DNA of 44,913 bases from Lentisphaerota bacterium (GTDB taxonomy: Bacteria > Verrucomicrobiota > Kiritimatiellia > RFP12 > JAAYLN01), in NCBI GenBank assembly GCA_012521875.1, contig JAAYLN010000006.1, positions 1-44,913 on the forward strand, read 5' to 3'. Made by a program: the position numbers and the translations under genes. Numbering within the stretch: position 1 is the stretch's first letter; the number at the start of each line of letters is the position of its first letter. Below the pieces are notes generated by a model. It was given only the letters and a program-made list of their open reading frames with translations. It was not told the origin of the DNA and did no database searches. Below are positions 28,373-36,080 of this stretch, piece by piece.

Positions 28373-28401
28373 AATATATCATCCCCCTTCCTGACCGACA
28401 A
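28373..28401 (-). promoter_or_regulatory. Candidate promoter for citrate synthase
   Basis: On the minus strand TTGTCG (28401-28396) and TATATT (28378-28373) are separated by 17 bp. Transcription would start near 28366 and leave a leader of about 85 nt. The -35 hexamer TTGTCG also matches the TTGTCG part of the repeat core, so it could partly reflect the repeat family. Confidence 0.5.
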
Positions 28402-28439
28402 TACGCTTTTCGGCGGCACGGGCGCCGGCTGGAAGGTGA

Positions 28440-28690
28440 GAGACGCCACTTTGACGCGAGCTTTATCGGTAACTTTGTCGCCCTTGTCGCCTGCTGTCGA
28501 TTATTTCTCACAGAGGCACGGAGGCACAGAGGCGCGGAGGAGTTCTAAAGTTCGGAAGTTCTAAAGTTTGGCTGCCGCCTGTACCGAGCCGCCCTGCTGG
28601 TGTCGAACCGCCAAGACGCCAAGGCCGCCAAGGGGATTTGATTTAGATTTGTGATTTGCGACTTGTGACTTGTGATTTGGCAGTGGCTTC
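28440..28690 (+). repeat. CTTTGTCG units and other dispersed motifs upstream of citrate synthase
   Basis: About 28446-28500 holds CACTTTGACG, GAGCTTTATCGG, TAACTTTGTCG and CCTTGTCG, weak 12-bp units. At 28511-28542 CACAGAGGCACGGAGG repeats itself with small changes. AGTTCTAAAGTT occurs twice near 28542-28568. At 28605-28632 is the CTTGGCG motif in reverse. No gene is supported. Confidence 0.65.
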
Positions 28691-28810
28691 CCGTTCGCTC
28701 CCGATGCGCTCTGGAGCCCGCGGTCTCCGCGGTGCATTGATGCGGCGCATGATTGTCGTACGTTACCGCACGTTCCATCACCTATCCGCCTATGCGGGAA
28801 CTGCCCCAAT

Positions 28811-28870
28811 GTGGCGCGGACATTCCTGTCTGCGCACGTCCACGAGGGCAGACAGGAATGTCTGCCCCAC
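28811..28870 (+). repeat. Paired REP-like hairpins, copy 2
   Basis: Same structure and spacing as 25991-26050: left arm GCGGACA-TTCC-TGTCTGC, right arm GCAGACA-GGAA-TGTCTGC, 14-nt gap between the larger arms. The gap sequence differs, while both hairpins are unchanged. Confidence 0.85.
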
Positions 28871-28973
28871 ACTAGCACGTTCCATCGCTGCGGCTAGCCG
28901 GGACTGCGTCGCCGCACCTGTGCTGGCGCGCCTTTGCGGAAGCTTCCCAAAGACGCGACGACAATCGGCGACG

Positions 28974-29096
28974 GCCTATCATCCGGCGAAAAGACGCCTT
29001 ATTCCATGACTATGTCCCGCCCCTTCAGGGCTAGTCATTTTTTTGCCAGTTACCCAGGGCGTTGCCCTGGGCTGGTATATCGCGCCCCTTCAGGGC
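28974..29096 (+). repeat. Module H, copy 1 (two GCCCCTTCAGGGC hairpins around CCCAGGGCGTTGCCCTGGG)
   Basis: Begins GGCCTATCATCCGG, then GCCCCTTCAGGGC at about 29020, a T-run, the palindrome CCCAGGGC-GTT-GCCCTGGG with GCTGGTATATC, and a second GCCCCTTCAGGGC. The second copy is at 34134-34257. The frames it opens encode a GRCPGLVY-type peptide in two places, which is an artefact of the repeat. Confidence 0.8.
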
Positions 29097-29100
29097 TTTC

Positions 29101-29390
29101 ATCAACTTTGTCGCGAGCTTTGTCGTTAACTTTGTCGAAAGCTTAAGATTTAGCGGGTGGATGAAGTGTGCCGTTTAAGAGTGAGTTTAAGAGTGGGATT
29201 AAGTGGGTGCTGCGCGCCTACCACCTTGTCTCAACACCTTGTCTCCACACTTAGTCGCCGTACACTTAGTCGTCTTACACTTAGTCGCCGCACTTAGTCT
29301 TCCCTCTGTCTGTCCCTGAATTTCGACTAAGTGTTCGGACTAAGCGTGAAGCGACTAAGTGTGAGGACTAAGTGTGGGGGACTAAGTGTA
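29101..29390 (+). repeat. 12-mer array, module E and a large inverted CTTAGTCG array
   Basis: 29105-29140 has three 12-bp units (AACTTTGTCGCG, AGCTTTGTCGTT, AACTTTGTCGAA). Module E (29141-29220) carries TTTAAGAGTGAG-type 12-mers. Two 12-13 bp CCTTGTCTC units follow, then four units with the altered core CACTTAGTC (29246-29299). After a 24-bp centre, five units face the other way (CGACTAAGTG, 29323-29390). The two halves could form a long interrupted hairpin. No open frame here looks like a gene. Confidence 0.82.
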
Positions 29391-29457
29391 CCGCGAGTCG
29401 CACCAGAACAAGCTCAGGGTTCAGCGAACCGAAACGGCCGCCGTGTGGTGTCTCAGT

Positions 29458-30422
<965 letters not shown>

Positions 30423-30426
<4 letters not shown>

Positions 30427-31478
30427 GCTTCCTGTTTTCCTTCAAGTGCTGCCAGCCGGGCCTCCAGCTCGGCTATGCGTTCACGGATTTTGGTAATCTG
30501 ACGCGGCGCCAGCGAGATCGCGGCCGTCTCACGCATCGAGGTAGCAGGCGATCCTATCACATACTGCCCAGCGGGCACGTCGCGCGCTACGCCGGCCTGC
30601 GGACCGACCTGTGCGCCATCGCCGATGGTGAGGTGGCCCGAGAGGCCGGCCTGTGCCCAGATCATCACGCCGGAACCGACCTGCGTGCTACCGGCAATGC
30701 CGGCCTGGGCGATTACCCCGCTGCAATCGCCGATGCGTACGTTGTGGCCGATCTGCACCAGATTGTCGATCTTGACCTGATTGCCGATACGCGTCTCGCC
30801 GAAGCGCGCGCGGTCGATCGTCGCATTGGCACCGATCTCGACATCGTGGCCGATGACGACCGTGCCTGTCTGGGGGATCTTCTCGACGAGCGGCAACGCG
30901 CCAAGCTGCGGCGTGACGGTATAGCCGAATCCGTCGCTGCCCACAACAACGCCGCAATGCGCAATGAAGCGGTCGCCAATGCGGACACGCTCGCGGATCG
31001 AGACCTGCGGGTGGAGATGGCCATCGCAGCCAAGCTCGACCCCCTCGCCGATGAAGCACTGGGCCTCGATCACGGTACGGTTGCCAATGCGTGCGCCGGA
31101 CTCGATCACAGTGTACGGGCCGATATGGACAGCCTCGCCCAGCACGGCATCCGGCGCGATAATCGCCGTCGGATGGATACCCGGCAGACGCCGGGGGGCA
31201 GGCGGAGCGAAGAGCAGGGTCGCCTCTGTGAAGGCCTTGTCGGGGTTTGCCACGCGCAGCAGGGCACGGGCCGTAGTCTCGCCCTGCCACTTCTGATCAA
31301 CAATCACGGCGGTAGCCGCCGTCGTCGTCATCTGCTCGGCATAGCGTTTATTCGCCAGAAACGACAGGTCTCCCGCCTGGGCCTCGCTCAAGGCAGCCAG
31401 CCGCGACACCACGGCTCCGGCATCACCTTCGACAACCGCGTCGATCTGTGCGGCGATCTGCGCCACCGTCCACGTCAT
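30423..31478 (-). CDS. lpxD: UDP-3-O-acyl-glucosamine N-acyltransferase (LpxD)
   Basis: Third step of lipid A synthesis: N-acylation of UDP-3-O-acylglucosamine from acyl-ACP. The 351-residue protein has the N-terminal uridine-binding domain (LSFLANKRYAEQM) and a long left-handed beta-helix of hexapeptide repeats from about residue 100. The catalytic histidine is His245 in LVQIGHNVRIG, and SDGFGY near 181-186 is characteristic. A C-terminal coiled coil (IRERIAELEARLAALE) closes the protein. It lies just downstream of skp, as in many Gram-negative genomes, which supports an outer membrane with LPS. Confidence 0.94.
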
Positions 31479-31488
31479 ACCGTAGTCC

Positions 31489-32091
31489 TCACGGCTTCCC
31501 GGCTTCCGCCGACGGCTTCTCCGCCGCCTCGGGCCGGATGCCCAGCAGCGTCATGATATTGGTGGTGATGTTCAGCGGCGGCGCGGCATAGAGCACGCCC
31601 GAGACAGCACCAAGTTTCTCGCCCGGCAACTGCAGCACGAGGTCGATCTTCTTGGCTCTGGCATAGCCGGCAATCGCATCCTCGATTTCGGACGCGGTGC
31701 GCTTCAGCATGCGCACCTCCTGCTCGGTAAGCTGGCGCTGGAGCGCGCGCACCCTCTCGCTCATCTCGCGCTCGGCATTGAGCGCCGCGGTGCGCCGCTT
31801 CAACGCCTCATCCTCGGCCTTCTTCTTGGCCTTCTCGCTCAGGGCGGGGTTCTGCACCTCCTTGACAGCCTCTTCAAAGGCGTCACGTGCCTTCTCGAAG
31901 CGTTCCTTGAGTTCTTCCTTCTCGGCAGTGAACTCCTTGAGCGTCTGCTCCAGCAGCTTCTTGTCGGCCGCCGTGTTGGGGTGCAGACTTACCAGTTCTT
32001 CAAGATCGACCACGGCAATCGTGGGCGCCTGACCAAAAACCGTGCCCGCCAGACAAGCTGTGGCCAGCAGTATTAAAACGCAGTTTCGCAT
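31489..32091 (-). CDS. skp: OmpH/Skp-family periplasmic chaperone
   Basis: A 200-residue exported protein: signal peptide (residues 1-20, CVLILLATACLAGTVFG), the family start TIAVVDLEELVSLHP, and a long charged coiled coil from about residue 45 to 130, followed by the conserved IDLVLQLPGE-like strand. Skp forms a trimeric tentacle chaperone that carries unfolded outer-membrane proteins to the BAM complex. It has an unusually long C-terminal tail (from about 160). GAGGAG sits upstream of the ATG. lpxD follows 10 bp later. Confidence 0.88.
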   Translation of the reverse strand: MRNCVLILLATACLAGTVFGQAPTIAVVDLEELVSLHPNTAADKKLLEQTLKEFTAEKEELKERFEKARDAFEEAVKEVQNPALSEKAKKKAEDEALKRRTAALNAEREMSERVRALQRQLTEQEVRMLKRTASEIEDAIAGYARAKKIDLVLQLPGEKLGAVSGVLYAAPPLNITTNIMTLLGIRPEAAEKPSAEAGKP

Positions 32092-32199
32092 GATGACTCC
32101 TCAATCCCGCAACAAATTACGGTAAATTGGTATTGTGACAGGTGAGCCCCCGGAATACAAGCGGGAACTGGCCCAGGTGCGGACGGCGGACGGGGTTGA

Positions 32200-32410
32200 T
32201 TCAGGGGTTCAGGGTTCAGCCGCGCCACTGGCGACCGACGGTCGCCAGTTAGAACAGGCCAGAGACGCCACTTTGTCGCTTTGTCGGTAACGTTGTCGGT
32301 AACGTTGTCGAAAGCTAAGAGTAAGCGGGGTGGAATAAGACCAACATGCCGTTTAAGAGTGAGATTAAGAGAGGGTTTAAGTGGGTGCTTCGCGCTTACA
32401 CCTTGTTTCC
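32200..32410 (+). repeat. 12-mer units and module E upstream of skp
   Basis: GGGTTCAGGGTTCAG at 32204-32218, a GACCGACGGTCG-type hairpin near 32230-32245, CTTTGTCG/CGTTGTCG units at 32268-32313, then module E (about 32315-32398) with ATGCCGTTTAAGAG at 32346. One partial ACACCTTGTTTCC unit ends it. Confidence 0.75.
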
Positions 32411-32571
32411 ACAGAAGCGGCCGAGGTTGAGCATCCAGGCATTAGGTTTGATCCTTGCTGGATACTACTACGGTAGCGACGATCAAGCTGTAGAATTGGA
32501 CGATAATGCCCAGATATTTAAGCTCACGTAAAGGCGCGAAGGCGCGAAGAATGGGAACCGCGAATGGACTA
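32411..32571 (+). other. Short AT-richer unique segment between repeats
   Basis: Not matched by any repeat module found in this window, except for CGCGAAGGCGCGAAG near 32533. A 61-codon frame starts in module E at 32346 and runs to 32531 (ending near residues LILAGYYYG and DDNAQIFKLT). It could be a small gene or the remnant of one. I cannot decide from sequence and do not call it. Confidence 0.4.
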
Positions 32572-33591
32572 CTACCATATCCCCTTGCGCTTGAACTCGC
32601 GCATCATGGTGCTCAGCAGCGTGTAGGTGAGACCGGCATCCACCTCGCAACCCGCCCGCAGGCGCGTGTCTTCCGACTTAACCTGTATCGACTGCGCCAG
32701 CGTGGCCCATTGGGGGTCGGATTGCGCACGGTACGTCAGCATGGCCTGCATAGCAGTGAGAACTCCCGCCATGCTGGCCGCCGAGGCCTCGTCGGCCCCC
32801 TGTGCCACCATGTTGATGCCCAGGCGATCCTGCCTCATGCGCCCCATCTGGACCATGATAGCCTGCGCCTGCAGCAGCATGGCGCCATCGGGCACCAGTT
32901 CCATCAGGGCCGTACCGTCACGCGCCCCCAGCACCAGCAGCGCGGCGGGACTCGCACGCGTCATCCCGCCGAAGGCGCGGGTAGTATCCGGCGGCACACC
33001 CGGCCTGGCCAGCGCCCTGGCCACTGCCGCGACGCCTTCGGGGGTCTCCCCGACCAGCAGCCGCCGCTCGCCGGGAATGTGCAGAATGCAGGTTTCACCC
33101 GAACTGGCGCCCTCGTAGCGCAGGAGCTCCAGCCCCTGTACCGTCAGCTTGCGCAACCCCGGCAGCGTCTGGATGGTCTGCAGCAGCCTGGCGCGGTTCC
33201 ATGCGCCATCGATAATGGCCGTGGTGCCCTTGTCGCCGCCGAGCGACATCACCTGCACCCGGTACACATCGGTGGTCGCGTTGATCCCCGCGAGCTGCGC
33301 CAGCCCCTGCAACCGCTGGAAACGGGCACCGCCGAAGCGTCCCTCGCGCGACAAGCGCTGGAAGACGGGCAATGCCGCAAGATGCGCTGCCCGGGCGTCA
33401 ACCACCCATGCCGTACCCTCCGGCACACCCTCCAGCGAGACACCGCGCGCCTGCTGCTGGTTGCCCAGAACCGGCACCGAAAGCAGCAATGCCAGCGCCA
33501 TGCACCACCCACGTACCGCGAGAGAACGCAGATACCGTTCACCGCAGCGGTGCGCTCCAGCCGATACGTACTTAAAAGCCTTGTTAGTCAT
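32572..33591 (-). CDS. Exported protein of unknown function
   Basis: A 339-residue protein with a likely Sec signal peptide (basic RSLAVRGW, then CMALALLLSVPVLG, residues about 22-44). No catalytic motif is recognised. The mature part starts with ARGVSLEGVPEGTAWVVDARA and is rich in short helices and strands with many alanines. A repeated pattern of about 100 residues suggests two related domains (weak). A GGGAG Shine-Dalgarno lies 8 nt before the ATG at 33591. A longer frame to 33735 runs through module E and is not used. The gene stands alone on this strand. Confidence 0.7.
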   Translation of the reverse strand: MTNKAFKYVSAGAHRCGERYLRSLAVRGWCMALALLLSVPVLGNQQQARGVSLEGVPEGTAWVVDARAAHLAALPVFQRLSREGRFGGARFQRLQGLAQLAGINATTDVYRVQVMSLGGDKGTTAIIDGAWNRARLLQTIQTLPGLRKLTVQGLELLRYEGASSGETCILHIPGERRLLVGETPEGVAAVARALARPGVPPDTTRAFGGMTRASPAALLVLGARDGTALMELVPDGAMLLQAQAIMVQMGRMRQDRLGINMVAQGADEASAASMAGVLTAMQAMLTYRAQSDPQWATLAQSIQVKSEDTRLRAGCEVDAGLTYTLLSTMMREFKRKGIW

Positions 33592-33650
33592 TCGTGTTTC
33601 TCCCTGAATCCCGGGCTGAGACACCTCTTCAGGTGCCCATCTTTCGTGTT

Positions 33651-33925
33651 CGACAAAGTGTTGAGACAAGGTGTGGAGACAAGGTGTAAGTGCGAAGCAC
33701 CCACTTAAACCCACTCTTAAACTCTTAATCGGCACACTTAAACCACCCGCTTACTCTTCCGCTGCGACTATGATGGGACGAATGGGACGTAGGTACGACG
33801 GGATTTTCTCCACCCCATGCGCTCCCCATCTGCACGCGGCGGGGACGCCGCGTCTACCAGACGGCACTGCCTACTGCTACTGCCCACTGCCTACTGCCAT
33901 TGCCGCCGTCCTGCAGGGCAGCGGC
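33651..33925 (-). repeat. Composite repeat, copy 3: modules D, E, F, B and A (reverse)
   Basis: From left to right in the window: three units (CGACAAAGTGTT, GAGACAAGGTGTG, GAGACAAGGTGTA at 33651-33688), module E with a 4-nt deletion (33689-33775), module F with the hairpin CGCGGCG/CGCCGCG (33808-33862), the heptamers (33863-33901) and palindrome A at 33902-33925, ended by the complement of GGGTTCAGT. Module C is absent. It lies upstream of the exported protein gene. Confidence 0.85.
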
Positions 33926-33935
33926 AATACTGAAC

Positions 33936-34133
33936 CCTTACCCCTGCACAAACCGGAGGTTTATGCAAGCGTCTCCCGGTATATTAGTTATCCGCTTCCA
34001 ATACTGCAAGGTTTGTGTAATCGGATGGAGCGATGGAGCGAAAAAGCACCAACGGCGCGCCCCATCCCAGCCTAGTACTGGGGTGAAGCACTAGGACTGT
34101 CGGCGAATTGAGAAAACAAGGGCTGGAAGCCCG
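33936..34133 (+). other. Unassigned stretch between two composite elements
   Basis: No gene, promoter or clear repeat is visible, apart from short self-complementary stretches such as CCTAGTACTGG near 34071. Its base composition is closer to intergenic than coding. Confidence 0.5.
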
Positions 34134-34257
34134 GCCTATCATCCGGACATCAGCCCGTTTTCCCCGAACTATATCCCGCCCCTTCAGGGCTAGTCATTTT
34201 TTGCCCCTTTCCCCAGGGCGTTGCCCTGGGCTGGTATATCACGCCCCTTCAGGGCTG
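34134..34257 (+). repeat. Module H, copy 2
   Basis: Same order as 28974-29096: GGCCTATCATCCGG, GCCCCTTCAGGGC, T-run, CCCAGGGC-GTT-GCCCTGGG, GGTATATC and a second GCCCCTTCAGGGC. The centre is nearly identical, while the flanks have drifted. As in copy 1, a paired REP hairpin lies nearby. Confidence 0.8.
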
Positions 34258-34264
34258 CCCCAGA

Positions 34265-34324
34265 GTGGCGCGGACATTCCTGTCTGCGCGGGACTGCGCG
34301 GGCAGGCAGGAATGCCTGCCCCAC
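34265..34324 (+). repeat. Paired REP-like hairpins, copy 3, with compensatory changes
   Basis: The left hairpin is as in the other copies, but the right one reads GCAGGCA-GGAA-TGCCTGC where the others read GCAGACA-GGAA-TGTCTGC. One A-T pair has become G-C by changes on both sides, so the local hairpin is kept while pairing between the long arms is weakened by two positions. Confidence 0.85.
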
Positions 34325-34364
34325 ACTAGTCTGAAACACCATCAGCCGCTCTCTCTCTCGCTTT

Positions 34365-34833
34365 CGACAAAGCGTAGGGACGAAGTGCAGAGACGAAGCG
34401 TAGCCGACAAAGTGCGGAGACAAAGTGTGGAGACAAGGTGTTGATTGAGACAAGGTGTTGAGACAAAGTGTAAGTGCGAAGCACGCACTTAAACCCTCTC
34501 TTAATCTCACTCTTAATCGGCACGCTTAAACCACCCGCTTAATCTTCCGCTGCGGCTATGATGAGACAAATGGGACGCAGGTGTGGCGGTGCCGTTCTCC
34601 ACCCCATGCGCCCACATCTGCACGCGGCGGGGACGCCGCGTCTACCAGACGGCACTGCCTACTGCCACTGCCTACTGCCTCTGGCACCGGGCGGCGAAAG
34701 AGCAGCGCAGCGCTTTTACCCTCTAAATTGCGAGCCACTGTGTGGTCGCAATAATCGTCCCTGCCCACTGCCTACTGCCACTGCCACTGCCTACTGCCAC
34801 TGCCTACTGGCCGCCGCCCTGCGGGGCGGCGGC
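34365..34833 (-). repeat. Composite repeat, copy 4: fullest example, modules D to A (reverse)
   Basis: Eight D units (34365-34472, one with a 4-nt insertion), module E (34473-34555), module F (34597-34652), heptamers, module C with its ATTGCG/CGCAAT hairpin (34690-34756), heptamers again, and palindrome A at 34810-34833, which lies inside the 3' end of the TrmH-family gene. It shows every module in one place and gives the order A-B-C-B-F-E-D. Confidence 0.88.
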
Positions 34834-35601
34834 CTCCCACGCGCACCGCGCGGCATGCAGGGCGATGGCTGCCGCGCTGACCACATTGAGCGAGTTCTTG
34901 CGTCCGAAGACGGGAATGCGCACGCAGGCATCGGCCTGCGCCACAAGCTCCGCATCGAGACCGAAGCGCTCGTTGCCCAGCAGCAGGGCGCAGGGGAAAC
35001 TCCATTGGAACGCCGTCAATCCGGTGGCACCAGCGACCGTCTCCAGCGCCACGACGCACCGTCCACTGCGGCGCAGTTCCGCGAGCGCCCCGGCGGCACG
35101 CGCGGCGGAGCGCCACGGTACAAGCTGATCGGCACCCAGCGCCGCCTCGGTCACGTGCGGATGCTCCGGCGTGGCCGAGTAGCCGCAGAGCCAGAGCGCC
35201 TCCGCACCGAAGCACTCGGCAGTGCGGAAGAGTCCGCCGATGTTAAAGGCCGAGCGTAGCGAGTCGGCCACAAGAACCAGCGGCATGCGGGCGGCGGGAG
35301 GCTGTTCCGCCGGCGCGTCGCGGTCGAGGATCTGGACATCGGTGACGCGCCGCCGCGCCACCTCGCGCTCCACGGGCACGAGCACGCTCGTCAGGCGGGC
35401 GCGATCGGCTTCGGGATCGACCAGCCGGGCGAGCTGGCAGAGTCGCGGCACGGCGGTCTGCGCCTCCAGCCAGTGGCGGCACTCCAGCAGGGCGCGCCGG
35501 CGCGCGGCGAGATCATCCCAGCACGCCTCGATGGCCAGGAGACGCTTCAGCGCCTGCCTCCAGGCGCGCGCCGCTGTCGCCTCGTCCGGCATGGGCATCA
35601 C
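34804..35601 (-). CDS. TrmH-family (SpoU) RNA 2'-O-methyltransferase
   Basis: A 265-residue SPOUT-fold methyltransferase acting on tRNA or rRNA ribose. The three SpoU motifs are present: SLRSAFNIGGLFRTAECFGA (motif 1), CALLLGNERFGLDAEL (motif 2) and IPVFGRKNSLNVVSAAAIAL (motif 3, with Asn and Ser). The N-terminal 110 residues are helical and variable, and may bind RNA. The target cannot be named. The ATG overlaps the gspG stop (ATGA). The final residues (AAAPQGGGQ) are encoded by palindrome A of the composite repeat, a tail like that of the glutaredoxin-like protein. Confidence 0.87.
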   Translation of the reverse strand: MMPMPDEATAARAWRQALKRLLAIEACWDDLAARRRALLECRHWLEAQTAVPRLCQLARLVDPEADRARLTSVLVPVEREVARRRVTDVQILDRDAPAEQPPAARMPLVLVADSLRSAFNIGGLFRTAECFGAEALWLCGYSATPEHPHVTEAALGADQLVPWRSAARAAGALAELRRSGRCVVALETVAGATGLTAFQWSFPCALLLGNERFGLDAELVAQADACVRIPVFGRKNSLNVVSAAAIALHAARCAWEAAAPQGGGQ

Positions 35602-36071
35602 AGCGACGAGCTGCTCAGGTCGGCATCCAGGCCTTCACCGCCCGGCTGGCCGTCGGCGCCGTAACAGACGATCTCGAAGGGCTCGCGCGAACGGCCTGGC
35701 ACGAGGTAGAGGTAGTCGTTGTCCCAGGGATCGCGCGGCAGCGAGGTGCGGTCCAGATAGCCGCCCGGACGCCAGCGGGCGGGAACGGGCGGCGTTGTGG
35801 GCCTCTCGACGAGGGCCTGCAAGCCCTGGCGCTGGGTAGGGAGGGTGCCATTGTCGTCCAGATAGAGCTGCAGGGCGGTCTTGAAGGCGGCAAGGTCGCT
35901 CTTGGCGCGCGCCTGGCGCGCCTTGCCCGGCTCGTGGAGCAGATTGACCGCCACGACACCGGCCAGGATGAGCATGATCGAGACCGCTATCAGCAGCTCG
36001 ATTAGCGAGAAGCCATGGCGCCGCCTCTGCGGCGCACGCGCGATAACAAGGCGTTTCATGCTGCTTTCCAC
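35598..36071 (-). CDS. Type II secretion major pseudopilin-like protein (GspG)
   Basis: A 157-residue type IV pilin-like protein. The prepilin peptidase site is RRRHG-FSLIELL, with cleavage after Gly20, Phe21 as the first mature residue and Glu25 at position five. The hydrophobic helix IAVSIMLILAGVVAVNLL follows. The C-terminal part has GspG-like LPTQRQGLQALVE, and PRDPWDNDYLYLVPG matches the calcium-site loop region. No other secretion gene is in the window, so it may work with distant genes or act as a stand-alone pilin. The GTG start at 36071 has AGGAG 6 nt upstream; an ATG at 36059 is a possible alternative. Confidence 0.85.
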   Translation of the reverse strand: MESSMKRLVIARAPQRRRHGFSLIELLIAVSIMLILAGVVAVNLLHEPGKARQARAKSDLAAFKTALQLYLDDNGTLPTQRQGLQALVERPTTPPVPARWRPGGYLDRTSLPRDPWDNDYLYLVPGRSREPFEIVCYGADGQPGGEGLDADLSSSSL

Positions 36072-36080
36072 CGTAAGCTC

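Noticed and set aside
26878-28374. 498-codon plus-strand frame opposite citrate synthase
   Set aside because: No family motifs; the minus strand carries the citrate synthase catalytic residues.
28656-29146. Plus-strand frames in the citrate synthase-galE gap
   Set aside because: They are made of REP hairpins and module H, which give the same GRCPGLVY peptide at two places in the window.
34326-34523. 65-codon minus-strand frame starting MPIKSEIKRGFK
   Set aside because: It is module E followed by array D. Kept only as a possible micro-peptide finding.
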